Assembly: GCA_949987565.1 (NCBI GenBank)
Contig: OX465103.1
Span: forward strand, 8,513,347-8,577,346
Length of the DNA: 64,000 bases
Direction: 5' to 3'
DNA from: Luidia sarsii
Lineage: Eukaryota; Echinodermata; Asteroidea; Paxillosida; Luidiidae
Below, in pieces: positions 37,601 to 43,786 of the stretch; position 1 is the stretch's first letter; each line of letters opens with the position of its first letter. A program made the translations under genes and the position numbers. The notes below the pieces were generated by a model. It saw only the letters and a list, made by a program, of their open reading frames with translations, was not told where the DNA came from and ran no database searches.

Positions 37601-40390
37601 AGTCAAATTGTTTGAGATAACATTTTTTTATTTTTTTTTACAGGTAACATTGCCCCGCTGAAAGAGCTGTGCGATGTGGCCCATCGATACGGCGCCCTCA
37701 CCTTCGTCGATGAGGTGCACGCAGTGGGGCTTTACGGAAACCATGGGGCAGGGATGGCGGAAAAAGAAGGGTGCTTGAACGACATCGATATCGTCTCGGG
37801 CACGCTAGGTGAGATTGCAGTTCTAATATAATCTTTGGGTGCCCTGCGAAAGGGCTCGAGTACGGTCAGACGCTAATATCACTTTTTGCCCTTCTTCTGG
37901 GAACAAAGTTTGTCTGGTCCCTGTTATGGCATGGCAGTTTACAATTAGTTCTTTCGTCAATATTATGTAATATGTGAACGCTGAATGTGGATAGGATTGA
38001 AGCGCGTATACTGTAGAATATCAAGGTTCATCTAAACAAATGACCTTATTAGTGGTCTTTTTGTCCTAATGCCCCTATGCAAGGTACCCAATTACAGTAC
38101 AACGTCGCTATAACGAACCTCCTTAGATCCATGAAAGTAGTATGGTAAAATTGGCAAAGAAAACTTTGAGCGCACTTGAACCCGAGACATCTGGACTAAC
38201 GTACCAGTGCCCTTCCATCGGAGCTATCCAGCCCTTAGATGGAGCCAAACCACTAGATTCGGATTATGAGGCACAAGTTTCACAAGGCCCCATCACTTGG
38301 CATGAGGGGATGACAGACTCTGAGAACCCAATGGTGGCAGACCCCTCGGTCCTTTTCTGAAATTGTTTGCTCGTGCTCAGAACAAGGCACCCACGCTCAT
38401 CACCAAGTCAGCTTCAGTCTGTACCCGTTGTCACGACATAATTTGCGATCGGTTCGGTCACTTTTATCTTACATTGGCTACTCCCTTTTGCAGGCAAGGC
38501 CTATGGAATGATAGGTGGCTACATTGCAGGCAATGCCGACCTCATTGACATGGTGCGTAGCTATGCTGCCGGCTTCATCTTCACCACAGCACTGCCACCC
38601 ATGGTTCTGGCCGGGGCCCTGGCATCCATAGAGGTGAGTGCCCCACTCGGAGCACAGTTTGAAGCTAGCATTGGCCCATCGGCCAAATGGCAATTGAAAG
38701 TGGACTCAACCCAGCTGCCGGCAGCCAGCCCAAATGAGTGTAGCGTGTACCCCGGGAAATACTGGAAGATGTGAAAAGGCCTCAAATCATATAAACTATA
38801 AAGTGCATGCGTATTCAATTATATTACTGCCTTTTATATTGTATTCCATTTATCAGATAATTTTTATATGATTAATCATTATTGTGTTCTACCCTACTTA
38901 AGAAATGCATTTGATCCAGGTACTTGTATGTAAGGTTGCATTGCATGCCGTTGTTAATAAAAAATGTTAAACGATTTTTTAAAATTTATTTTTGTTCCAT
39001 CCCTGGTGTCCCCCCCATGTCTCCAGGTGCTGAGCAGTGAGGAAGGGTACCACCTAAGACAGCGCCATCAGCAGACGGTGAAGCTCCTTCGGACCAAGCT
39101 GGAGGAGGCCAGACTGCCTGTCGTCCCCTGTCCGAGCCACATCATCCCTATACATGTAGGTTCCAGTCCGATATGAGGTCACTTTATGGTCAGAGGTCAC
39201 TCTCGGGTCATTATAATTTTTGTTTAGTGGTCACTTTGGCTCATTTCATGTGGTCATGGTTACTTTTAGGTGATTTTTGAGGTACTCGTCACTTTTTAGG
39301 CTATTTGTGTGACACTGGTTAGTTTTTCAACAATAGTTCATAAGGGGTTACTGGTCACCTTTAGGACATTGTGGTACCAAATGTACATGTACCTGGTAAT
39401 TTTTGTCATACTGGATACTTTGAGGTCATTCTTGAGGCACTGGTCTTTTTGAGGTTATTCTTGAGGCACTGGTCTTTTTGAGGTCATTCTTGAGGCGCTG
39501 GTCTTTTTGAGGTCATTCTTGAGGCACTGGTCTTTTTGAGGTCATTCTTGAGGCACTGGTCATTTTGAGGTTATTCTTGTGACGCTGGTCTTTTTTTAGG
39601 TCATTCTTGAGGCACTGGTCTTTTTGAGGTCATTCTTGAGGCACTGGTCTTTTTGAGGTCATTCTTGAGGCACTGGTCTTTTTGAGGTCATTCTTGAGGC
39701 ACTGGTCTTTTTGAGGTCATTCTTGAGGCACTGGTCTTTTTGAGGTCATTCTTGAGGCACTGGTCTTTTTGAGGTCATTCTTGAGGCACTGGTCACTTGA
39801 AAATGGCACTGTGACGGCCATTGGCACTAAAATAATCCCGCCATCAAGGGGTTAAAACTTGAACAATATGGTGCCCGGATTCGGAGGGCCCGATGCACGG
39901 CAACACCACCAGTGTTCCGAATTCCGATGTCTGCGGGGCGCAAAGTGGTGAACACGTGTGCATGTCGAGGCTCTCCCTCTTGAAAATCTCACCTCTCTGT
40001 CTGCAGGTGGGCAACTCTGAGCTGAGCACCAAGGTGGCCAACTGCCTGCTGGCCGATCATGGCGTGTACGTACAGGCCATCGGCCCGCCCACGGTGCCCC
40101 ACGGCCAGGAGTGCCTGCGGGTGGCGCCCACCCCCTTCCACACGCAGGCCATGATGGACGACTTTGTGCAGGCGCTGGTGGCGGCCTGGCGGGACAACGG
40201 CCTGGCGCTGGACGAGGCCCGGGCCGCTGCCGAGGACGCCGGCCCCGCGGCCCGCTCGCAGCGCGTCATGCTGGAGTGCCAGTTCTGCGAGACGCCCAAG
40301 CCCTTCGACATGCTCTCCCACCTGGAGCGCGAGTTCTTCATCAACGGGATCATGCAGCCACCTGCCGCCTGCCTGTCCGTCGTCGAATAA
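7375..40390 (+). CDS. ALAS: 5-aminolevulinate synthase, nine coding exons, 614 aa
   Basis: Condenses glycine with succinyl-CoA to 5-aminolevulinate in the mitochondrial matrix, using PLP; this is the first and regulated step of heme synthesis. Coding exons: 7375-7675, 21617-21733, 25239-25482, 30345-30529, 37130-37309, 37644-37808, 38494-38633, 39027-39155, 40007-40390. They total 1845 nt and join in frame with intron phases 1,1,2,1,1,1,0,0. Visible family marks: three Cys-Pro heme-regulatory motifs (C9, C34, C111), [43 protein letters not shown], the PLP lysine K399 in GTLGKAYG, and the metazoan C-terminal block with CQFC. The length fits between vertebrate ALAS2 and ALAS1 (about 587-640). 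The CP motifs suggest heme feedback on import or stability. Invertebrates usually have one ALAS, so I do not call ALAS1 or ALAS2. No 5' iron-responsive element is seen in the visible UTR. Confidence 0.95.
7787..8044. mobile_element. 258-bp MITE with ATATGTGACCCGGCACA ends
   Basis: The outer 17 bp are perfect inverted repeats (ATATGTGACCCGGCACA and complement), followed inward by ATGAGGAAT on both arms. TTA flanks each side directly (7784-7786, 8045-8047), consistent with a 3-bp target duplication. The same ends occur at 32956-33403. It sits 110 bp inside ALAS intron 1. Confidence 0.75.
8047..8340. repeat. Three copies of the GGTCCTGCTAGGATC hairpin repeat
   Basis: Two minus-strand copies (8047-8093, 8123-8170) and one plus-strand copy (8290-8340) of TTTGAGAAAGGTCCTGCTAG followed by GATCGAAA. 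GGTCC and GGATC can pair around a TGCTA loop. Other copies lie at 24630-24660, 30104-30145, 41695-41745 and, inverted, 59368-59405. Probably the conserved end of a retroelement family. Confidence 0.65.
8176..8261. repeat. Left arm of an inverted repeat with 8763-8871
   Basis: Contains AGGGTCGGTCGCAATCGCAC and ends GGGGGCCCAAGCT. The complement is at 8763-8871, where the two GTCAAAATA spacers have gained ACATGTA insertions. The 500-bp middle is unique AT-rich sequence. Possibly a MITE that was later invaded by TGTACA repeat. Confidence 0.65.
8763..8871. repeat. Right arm of the inverted repeat with 8176-8261
   Basis: Begins AGCTTGGGCCCCCCATCC and includes GTGCGATTGCGACCGACCCT, the reverse complement of the left arm. 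Compared with the left arm it carries two extra ACATGTA blocks, direct evidence of short repeat insertion or expansion after duplication. Confidence 0.65.
8880..13477. other. ALAS intron 1, 5' half: no gene recognised
   Basis: TGTACA repeats to about 9080, a poly-C tract near 9400, then mostly unique AT-rich sequence. Short inverted motifs around ACACGGGTCCGACCCGTGT lie at 10570-10660, and four 8-bp GCGTCTGG/GCGTCTAG units near 12210. Reading frames here (10821-11294, 12287-12568 and others) show no recognisable domain. Confidence 0.6.
13478..13545 (+). mobile_element. tRNA-derived SINE fragment
   Basis: AGAGCACTGGTGG followed by GGTTTATGTCCCGGTCCAGC resembles tRNA A- and B-box halves, then CTTTGTTTGAAAAG, similar to the body seen at 59075-59200 and 26755-26860. 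Short and degenerate. Confidence 0.4.
13581..13815 (-). mobile_element. 3' tail of the Penelope-like element, with hammerhead-like core
   Basis: Follows the endonuclease frame on the minus strand. It contains CTGACGA (13654-13648), a weak stem with AGAGTACAC in its loop, then GAAACGTTGAGTC (13626-13614), and ends GGTGTCACCGCAAACC-like at 13581. Tails of the same family recur at 5026, 33521, 51404, 55745 and 59744. Penelope-like elements are known to carry hammerhead ribozymes in their terminal repeats; here stem II keeps only about four of six pairs, so this copy is probably inactive. Confidence 0.6.
13816..14450 (-). pseudogene. Penelope-like element GIY-YIG endonuclease region, broken
   Basis: The minus-strand frame 14184-13816 begins with the end of a GIY-YIG nuclease: [17 protein letters not shown], then [11 protein letters not shown] and [11 protein letters not shown]. 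This order of tyrosine, arginine, His-rich block and Glu is typical of Penelope endonucleases. The linker upstream ([19 protein letters not shown]) is read in another frame, so at least one frameshift separates them. Together with 14451-14690 and 15906-16560 this forms one degraded element. Not expected to be active. Confidence 0.8.
14451..14690 (-). pseudogene. Penelope-like reverse transcriptase, thumb part
   Basis: The minus-strand frame reads [20 protein letters not shown], then [18 protein letters not shown] and a Cys-containing block. This matches the region that follows the catalytic palm in Penelope reverse transcriptases (usually a LDV-VSR-DG…[11 protein letters not shown] pattern). 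The palm itself is displaced 1.2 kb to 15906-16560 by an insertion. Confidence 0.8.
14691..15905. mobile_element. 1.2-kb insertion splitting the Penelope-like reverse transcriptase
   Basis: The reverse-transcriptase frame stops making sense after MDQEKD (near 15910 on the minus strand) and resumes at about 14690. The left end has two copies of CGGGAACCGGTGTC. The right end has CCGGAACCGGGTCCCGATCG and CGGGACCCGGTGTG, so both ends carry related GGGAACCGGTGTC-like sequence in opposite sense. Inside, 15287-15317 is a hairpin (GACGTCCGTCTTGCGTGAGA...). No transposase is seen. A non-autonomous element is likely; exact ends and target duplication are not resolved. Confidence 0.55.
15906..16560 (-). 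pseudogene. Penelope-like reverse transcriptase, palm part
   Basis: The minus-strand frame, read from 16560, contains [51 protein letters not shown] and [12 protein letters not shown]. The last holds the catalytic Asp-Asp pair in the Penelope-type R-[YH]-VDDTF context, with His where Tyr is usual. The element is 5'-truncated at about 16560 (no N-terminal region) and is cut after MDQEKD by the insertion at 14691-15905. Clearly a retroelement remnant, not a host gene. Confidence 0.85.
16561..20300. other. ALAS intron 1, 3' half: no gene recognised
   Basis: AT-rich unique sequence. Around 18770-18860 there are several near-palindromic blocks (TTCGTTGCTACGTAGCAGCG, then CAACTTCGCTGCCAA) that give mirror-like frames on both strands. 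This suggests a decayed foldback element rather than a gene. The 154-codon frame at 18821-19285 has no recognisable domain. Confidence 0.5.
20315..20499. mobile_element. 185-bp MITE with GGCGGCCAA…TAGGCCTACG arms
   Basis: The left arm holds GAGGCGGCCAATG and GCCGTAGGCCTACGTCA. The right arm holds the reverse complement TGACGTAGGCCTACGGC followed by TTGGCCGCCTTTAGAG. The 90-bp centre includes ATTCATGAGTT and a small CTCCCGACTGCGGGAG hairpin. Non-coding. Confidence 0.7.
21521..21610 (+). repeat. CT microsatellite acting as polypyrimidine tract
   Basis: About 90 bases of almost pure C and T (CTCTCTCTC with CACT variants) run directly into CACCCACAG at the exon 2 acceptor. Far longer than a normal polypyrimidine tract. 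Confidence 0.85.
21617..21733 (+). CDS. ALAS: ALAS coding exon 2
   Basis: Encodes residues 101-139, with the third heme-regulatory motif KCPFLANM (C111-P112), then a Met-rich and Asp/Ser-rich linker. It enters in phase 1 (Asp codon split from exon 1), leaves in phase 1, and the donor is GAG|GTAAGT. Position and motif match the third CP motif of ALAS proteins. Confidence 0.88.
22009..22200. mobile_element. SINE fragments in mixed orientation
   Basis: On the minus strand 22009-22090 contains a tRNA B-box-like GGGTTCGATTCCCGC followed by a CATCAGAAATCGGGCAAA body. 22090-22150 is a plus-strand body piece (ACGTCGAGCTGGGCAAAC, then TTACATTCTCCTC). Together they look like one SINE inserted into or rearranged with another. 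The plus-strand copy follows at 22205. Confidence 0.55.
22205..22395 (+). mobile_element. tRNA-derived SINE
   Basis: The head has AAGTGGTTAAGACGTCTGCA and GGTCCGAATCCCGCCCGAGC, resembling A and B boxes of a tRNA promoter. The body has GGCATCGGGCAAAGCACTGA, CACGTCGAGCAGGGCAAG and CATTCTCCTC. The same family occurs as an inverted pair at 61541-61911 and as a fragment at 29945-29990. Confidence 0.7.
22400..25238. other. ALAS intron 2, remainder: repeats, no gene
   Basis: Contains a decayed element at about 23100-23350 built from ATCGCGATT-like blocks, with the end hairpin TTAGTGG...GGACTCCACT (relative at 47337-47377). It also has GATTTTGGGTGACGCG repeats near 23580-23640, G-runs at 24120 and 24410, and a GGTCCTGCTAGGATC repeat at 24630-24660. 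Reading frames 22470-22876 show no recognisable domain. Confidence 0.5.
25239..25482 (+). CDS. ALAS: ALAS coding exon 3
   Basis: Encodes residues about 140-221, the start of the catalytic core: [34 protein letters not shown], and [20 protein letters not shown]. These align with the first conserved blocks of all metazoan ALAS. The acceptor is TTTCTCACCCAG. The donor is AT|GTGGGT, fixed by the need to complete Met and continue HAMKKHGTG in exon 4. Confidence 0.95.
25545..27404 (+). repeat. Tandem 1.9-kb unit, copy 1 (ALAS intron 3)
   Basis: The first of about 2.3 head-to-tail copies. The landmark TTGTCTGAGCAAAAAGTTG is near 25560, 27430 and 29393, giving spacings of about 1.87 and 1.96 kb. The unit contains AATTAATTGAGTACACATTC, a tRNA-like SINE (26755-26860), TGTGTAAAGAAATGGG repeats and, at its start, a decayed copy of the exon 3 end. 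Frames in the unit (25725-25919, 26035-26352) recur in the later copies but have no recognisable domain. Confidence 0.85.
26755..26860 (+). mobile_element. tRNA-derived SINE inside the tandem unit
   Basis: GGCTGGATAACTTAGATGG then GGGTTCAATTCCAGGTGCAG give A- and B-box-like halves, followed by ATTCTTTGGCAATTTA. The second copy of the tandem unit carries it again at about 28722-28815, so the SINE predates the duplication. Relatives: 38150-38250 (minus) and 59075-59200. Confidence 0.55.
27405..29373 (+). repeat. Tandem 1.9-kb unit, copy 2
   Basis: Very similar to copy 1, with small indels. One is an extra 60-bp segment near 28496-28560 (ATGTCGCTTCAATCAGTCATT) absent from copy 1, directly before GATAATTATCAGCATACATT. 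It includes a repeat of the frame [17 protein letters not shown] on the minus strand. Confidence 0.85.
29374..29916 (+). repeat. Tandem 1.9-kb unit, copy 3 (5' 540 bp only)
   Basis: Matches the first quarter of the unit and stops after GAGTACACATTCT. It is closer to copy 2 than to copy 1: both share the CACATTATATAGGCGCACAT segment missing in copy 1. This implies copies 2 and 3 duplicated last. Confidence 0.8.
30345..30529 (+). CDS. ALAS: ALAS coding exon 4
   Basis: Encodes residues about 221-282: [20 protein letters not shown], then [20 protein letters not shown] and [18 protein letters not shown]. This is the glycine-rich GTRNISG substrate/PLP region and the FVANDSTL block of alpha-oxoamine synthases. 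It enters in phase 2, leaves in phase 1, and the donor is CCCAG|GTAAAG. Confidence 0.96.
30530..32950. other. ALAS intron 4, 5' part: no gene recognised
   Basis: Begins with a region (30640-30930) of loosely repeated CACATG-rich phrases such as TGCACTTCTGCAG and CAAGCACATGG, which may be a decayed tandem repeat. The rest is AT-rich unique DNA. Confidence 0.5.
32956..33403. mobile_element. 448-bp MITE with ATATGTGACCCGGCACA ends (copy 2)
   Basis: Same 17-bp inverted ends as 7787-8044, and ATGAGGAAT-like blocks just inside. The interior is longer and different, so this is either a less deleted member or one carrying its own insertion. No clear target duplication remains. Confidence 0.72.
33521..33668 (+). 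mobile_element. Penelope-like tail (solo copy)
   Basis: Contains CTGTAGA (33525-33531), CGGACAGAGCATACTGTTC, then TAAACGCCGAGTTCCTCCGG, TTCTTTTCAGAACC, TACATGGTGTCACCGCAAA and CATGAAAACGTTAAAATC. This is the same order of blocks as the tail of the element at 13581, in plus orientation. The expected GAAA is TAAA here and CUGANGA is CUGUAGA, so the ribozyme-like core is decayed. Confidence 0.65.
34021..34192. mobile_element. 170-bp element with AGACCTTTTCAC / GTGAGAAAGGTCT ends
   Basis: The left end GTAGACCTTTTCACCCACGT and right end ACGTCACGTGAGAAAGGTCT are imperfect inverted repeats. GGACCGCC and GGCGGTC form a second inner pair. Non-coding. Confidence 0.5.
36026..36361. mobile_element. 336-bp CACTA-like MITE with GCA flanks
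   Basis: Begins CACTATGAACATTTA and ends with the inverted TAGATGTTCATAGTG. GCA stands directly outside both ends (36023-36025 and 36362-36364). Sub-terminal blocks include CACGGTTTAG, GAAATGACATTTTCACCCC and TTACGGTGTTTTCACCAGTG. A longer relative lies at 56830-57309. The terminal CACTA with a 3-bp duplication is the signature of the CACTA/EnSpm superfamily; no transposase is present. Confidence 0.8.
36620..36922. repeat. TGTACA-rich tandem repeat
   Basis: Repeats of ATGCATGTAACTTATGCT followed by ATGTACATGTACTTTATG, about six imperfect units. It lies 200 bp before ALAS exon 5. The frames 36319-36798 and 36720-36938 are artefacts of this repeat. Confidence 0.85.
37130..37309 (+). CDS. ALAS: ALAS coding exon 5
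   Basis: Encodes residues about 283-342: [52 protein letters not shown]. It contains the NHASMI-GIR-S and RHND blocks that contact substrate and PLP in ALAS. Acceptor TTATTCCAG, donor ACAG|GTCAGG, phase 1 on both sides. Confidence 0.96.
37644..37808 (+). CDS. ALAS: ALAS coding exon 6
   Basis: Encodes residues about 343-397: [49 protein letters not shown]. The Asp and His of VDEVHAVG hold the PLP ring nitrogen and phenolic oxygen in this fold. Acceptor TTTTTACAG, donor CTAG|GTGAGA. Confidence 0.96.
38150..38250 (-). mobile_element. tRNA-derived SINE in ALAS intron 6
   Basis: Minus strand: GGCTGGATAGCTCCGATGG, then TCGGGTTCAAGTGCGC, then TTTTCTTTGCCAA. A- and B-box-like halves and the same CTTTGCCAA body as 26755-26860 and 59075-59200. 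Confidence 0.55.
38494..38633 (+). CDS. ALAS: ALAS coding exon 7 (PLP lysine)
   Basis: Encodes residues 398-444. The first complete codon is Lys399 of GTLGKAYG, the Schiff-base lysine. It is followed by [42 protein letters not shown]. Acceptor CCTTTTGCAG (inferred from CTCCCTTTTGCAG), donor GAG|GTGAGT, leaving phase 0. Confidence 0.97.
39027..39155 (+). CDS. ALAS: ALAS coding exon 8
   Basis: Encodes residues 445-487: [43 protein letters not shown]. It matches the segment leading into the C-terminal PLP-fold domain. Phase 0 on both sides; the donor is CAT|GTAGGT. Confidence 0.95.
39432..39796 (+). repeat. 29-bp minisatellite in ALAS intron 8
   Basis: About 12.5 copies of a 29-bp unit, TTGAGGCACTGG followed by TCTTTTTGAGGTCATTC. 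Most are identical, with variants GCGCTGG, TCATTTTG and TGTGACGCTGG. Looser ancestors (GAGGTCACTTT, AGGTCATT) extend back to the exon 8 donor at 39156, so nearly the whole intron is repeat-derived. Confidence 0.95.
40007..40390 (+). CDS. ALAS: ALAS coding exon 9 with stop codon
   Basis: Encodes residues 488-614. It begins [54 protein letters not shown], the C-terminal domain of the fold with its substrate-binding Arg. A GC-rich, Ala/Arg-rich linker (about 565-580) precedes [20 protein letters not shown] and EFFINGIMQ, which resembles the metazoan-only C-terminal extension with a CXXC pair. Ends in TAA at 40388-40390. Confidence 0.96.
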   Translation: MGNSELSTKVANCLLADHGVYVQAIGPPTVPHGQECLRVAPTPFHTQAMMDDFVQALVAAWRDNGLALDEARAAAEDAGPAARSQRVMLECQFCETPKPFDMLSHLEREFFINGIMQPPAACLSVVE

Positions 40391-41208
40391 CGGACCGCAG
40401 GTGTGACTGGGGGGGGGGAACGCTTGCGGCGGCTGGCCCTCTCCAACATCCTCTCTTCCCCCCCTCCTCCCTCCTCTGGTGCTGACTTTTTTCAACCCTC
40501 ACAATCAGGTCAACTCATGACTTACTGCCTTGTGCATGGTAATGTGGAACGGTTGCGGTGACACCCTGCACTTGTAGGTCGTCTCTTTCGGGGAGGAGTT
40601 ATGGCTCGGGAAAGGGCCAGTGACTCATATACAATTTGGACGGACTGAGACTCCTGACAAGAGGGCGGAGCGTGCGCTGTCCAAAAAAAATTGAGTTGCT
40701 GGCTCTTCTCAGAGCCGTACTCTTCCTCGACAGAGTATGGGTCTCTTTAGATCCATACTCCTTCAAAGAGATTTCCTTCGTGATGTGATAATCATCAAAC
40801 CTTCCACATTGTGATTTCGACATGCACATCTCATGTAATTTGTGCATTGTAATACCAGTTATGATAATTGTATTTATAGAGCGCCTTTTCAGAATGATTC
40901 AAAAGGTGTAATGACAGTAAAAACACAACAACCAAAATAATATGTCAATTTTTACAGGGAAGGAATGAAGCGGGCATGTTTTGAAGACAGCTGACAAAAA
41001 CTACTGGTACCCAAAAAACAATTATAATCAACTCAGCGATAGTTTAACTTCCAATACTTTTTTCCTGCGTAAGTTTAAATGAAATTGTGATAGGAGCTGT
41101 ACTTTCTGTGTTAATGCCTTTTTTGCATGCAGTGTGCATTTGACTGCTGCTGATGATAGAGTGCTGACTCTGTCGGGTGTTTACTTTAGATCGATTTAGG
41201 GAGAGGAA

Positions 41209-41430
41209 ATGTTAAATGTACAGCTTTGGGATGTGGGACTTACTCTGTCAGGAGGCCGCTTGTTCCCTGATCATTCGATATCAGATATGAGTGTACTAGG
41301 CATAGAATCACTTGGTCACCGTAGTAATGCTGTCCGTCTTAGCCGTGAGAAAATGTGGATGAAGCGTCTTCGGACTATTCAACCACATGGTGTCAACATC
41401 CAGGAGGGTTATGACTAACACCATGCAGCT
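41209..41430 (+). mobile_element. Possible retroelement C-terminal fragment
   Basis: The frame ends RSNAVRLSREKMWMKRLRTI then QPHGVNIQEGYD. The pattern Arg-Glu-x-x-Trp-x-x-x-Leu-x-Thr-x-x-Pro-x-Gly-x-Asn is common at the end of GIY-YIG-bearing retroelement ORFs. About 270 bp downstream is the GGTCCTGCTAGGATC hairpin repeat (41695-41745), which may be the 3' end of the same element. Family assignment is uncertain. Confidence 0.4.
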
Positions 41431-41694
41431 TTCTGATAATCCTTCTTTTGTGTTCAGTCCTTCACACTTCTCTCTTTGATCTTTCCCCCTCTTGTCACTA
41501 ATCCCTACCCTACTCCTTGCCCTTCTCTTTGATCTTTCCCCCCCCCCCTCTCACTAATCCCTACCCCACTGCTTGCCCTTCCCTTTGATCTCTCCCTACC
41601 AGCTTCACTCTTTGTCCTTTGTTTCTCATCCGTGTCCTATTCACTCTCCCCCCCCCCTTCCTCCATGTACATGTATCTGTTTTGTCCTTGTCAC

Positions 41695-41745
41695 TCTGCC
41701 TTTGAGAAAGGTCCTGCTAGGATCAAAACGTCAGGCCCACTAAAT
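41695..41745 (+). repeat. GGTCCTGCTAGGATC hairpin repeat
   Basis: TGCCTTTGAGAAAGGTCCTG, then CTAGGATCAAAACGTCAGGC and CCACTAAAT. It is the longest clean copy of the family also at 8047-8340, 24630, 30104 and 59368. Confidence 0.65.
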
Positions 41746-42587
41746 TTTAGGATTTAGAATAGCTCGAGTCTTCTGAGCGCCTCTACTTTGGTTTTCATCT
41801 GGTGTTTGTTGTTTTGTGTATCCTTTTCAAAGGATTTAGGTCATTTTTGCAACAAACGATAGAGTGGACCCTTTCTGACTGTGCCAAAATTATCGCTGCA
41901 TGTTTGAAAGCAAGCTGCCAAATTTCGACAAGCTATCTTATCAAATGATGTGATCCTATTTGAACTCGCTGTGTTAAATTATATGAATATTAAATATATA
42001 TATGTTGTTGCTTTTTTGTTGTTGTTTTTTTTTAAGAAAAAAAAGAGTATTGACTAAACAGTGATTTGAACCCAAACAAGTGGTTTGATTACCCGGCTGC
42101 TTAGAGAGGGGCCTCCAGAAATGGTCTGGTGTATGTTGGAAGGGGGCTCATCAGTAAGAAGCAATAAACCATTTACCTTTCTTTCATAGTTACAGTAGAA
42201 CCTCGGGACATAGCTTAACGATAGCAAATAGCAGTGTTCTCCCAATGGTGTTGGATATTGTCTTTTGTTGTTTTCTTTTCCAGTCGTGGTAGCCGTTTGT
42301 AATTATTTGGGTGGATTTGGGAGATGTATTTCAGTGTCCGTATTGGAATTTTTAAGCAATTGTAATGTAGGAAATTCAGTGACTGGATGAGCATCACGCA
42401 AGTTGAAACGGACCATAGACTAATACTGTACATGCGTGATGTCCGTTTCCAGAGTAGCGTGCCCTGAGTTCGAGATCGAACGGAGAGGGTTACACAGCAT
42501 CCTCAGCACCTTGTGTGCCCATCTGTGCAGTGATGTATCTGTTGTGCATCATCACTTCATGAGCTCCCCCAAGTGCTCAGTGGTAAC

Positions 42588-42676
42588 CACTGCCGTGTAT
42601 GAATATTCATGAGTTTGCGCTGCATATTCATCGCTTTGTGCTGCATATTCATCGCTTTGTGCTGCATATTCATCAC
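42588..42676 (-). repeat. 21-bp tandem repeat, three to four copies
   Basis: CATATTCATCGCTTTGTGCTG repeated. On the minus strand it reads as the 7-residue repeat DEYAAQS, but the surrounding frame is short and unsupported. Confidence 0.8.
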
Positions 42677-43459
42677 CTTCCCCATGTTGATCACCTTGGA
42701 AGGGAGTACAAAACAAAACAAACGGAAAATGGTGCATTTGCTTTAGACTGTCTTTAAATGACCAACCTATGCAAGTCTAAAAATATAAATTAAAAACAAG
42801 ATTGAGGTACAGGGGTGGATTTTACAAAGCCGTACGACCATCGTAACTCATCTTGCGATGATAGCCCTTCGTAGGTTGTGATAGGCTGTATTGTTAGTGT
42901 GCATTGCTCATTGTTTTGCGTTTAATCGCAGGTTATGACAAGTGACGAGTTCGGCGAAAACAACTGCAGAAGTGTTGATTCTTGCTTGACTTCTCTGAAA
43001 GGCAGGAAACTGCGCAGATATGGCGATGCTGAGATCAAAACGTGGGGCTCTCGAAACGTCTTGATCTTGGGCAGGACTTGAACACCAGTGTTGAGTCCAC
43101 TGGCACAGCCTCGTGAATATGTAAAAGAAATTCAGTGTGGATATGCATGTACATTGCCCCCATTTTCTTTTAATTATTCATGAGTCCTGGGCATAGTAGA
43201 AAATGTGGAAATTATATTTTTTATCTAGAGGTTCTATAAAATCTATCAAAGGGAAATGTATAATGTGTAAAGGAAGGCAGATGAACTCTTGTATGATTTT
43301 CCAATAGGCTTCTGTATTGCTGAGGTTTTTTATTTTCTTTGTGTTTTATGGGGAAGCAAGTATGATATATTTTGAGATATTGAGTCATTTATGAAGGGTT
43401 AATCGTATTTAATCTTAAAGTATTGATCGGTTGAGGATATATAATTTTTTTTTTTTCAG

Positions 43460-43786
43460 TACTTACACCATTGGAAACTGGTCCTAGCCCTGGCTGTGGC
43501 TGTGGCTGTGGCTGTGGCTGTGGCTCTTGTTCTTGCTTGGCTCCGGCGCATTGAGTTCATCCATTGGTCCAGAGTGGCAGGCATGAGTGCCTTTGAAAGT
43601 TTGACTTGGAATTTGAAGAAGATAAATGTACGTGTACTCCATTTTGGAATAAGCCTCCCAAGCCTCAATCTACAAATAAAGACAAACCCAATTTATGTTT
43701 TGAGCTTTGGGATAGCAAAGAGAAGGCCAAAGCCAAAGCAAGATCTCTTTTTTTATGAAACAATGGTCAAAAGGCAGCCGGCGTAA
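43460..43786 (+). other. Candidate orphan exon with one membrane segment
   Basis: A strong acceptor (T-run then CAG at 43457-43459) opens a frame YLHHWKLVLALAVAVAVAV…LVLAWLRRIEFIHW. The hydrophobic stretch is encoded by a GGCTGT microsatellite (43486-43525). A GTACGT donor at 43628 would end an exon in phase 0. The next acceptor at 44329 would continue in phase 0 as GRYRNICRRR and a stop, giving a short basic tail. Without splicing the frame runs to 43786. I find no upstream exon or start and recognise no family, so this may be chance. Confidence 0.2.

Larger units (their letters stand above)
40391..42168 (+). other. Possible ALAS 3' UTR and spacer
   Basis: No upstream AATAAA was seen before the one at 42163-42168, so the UTR may reach there (about 1.8 kb) or use a variant signal. 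Within it lie a retroelement fragment (41209-41418) and a T/C-rich tract (41460-41660). Confidence 0.3.

Noticed and set aside
39432..39796. CRISPR array
   Set aside because: Contiguous 29-bp units without spacers in an intron of an animal gene; it is a minisatellite.
40057..40495. Antisense frames of 130-168 codons
   Set aside because: Shadows of GC-rich ALAS exon 9.
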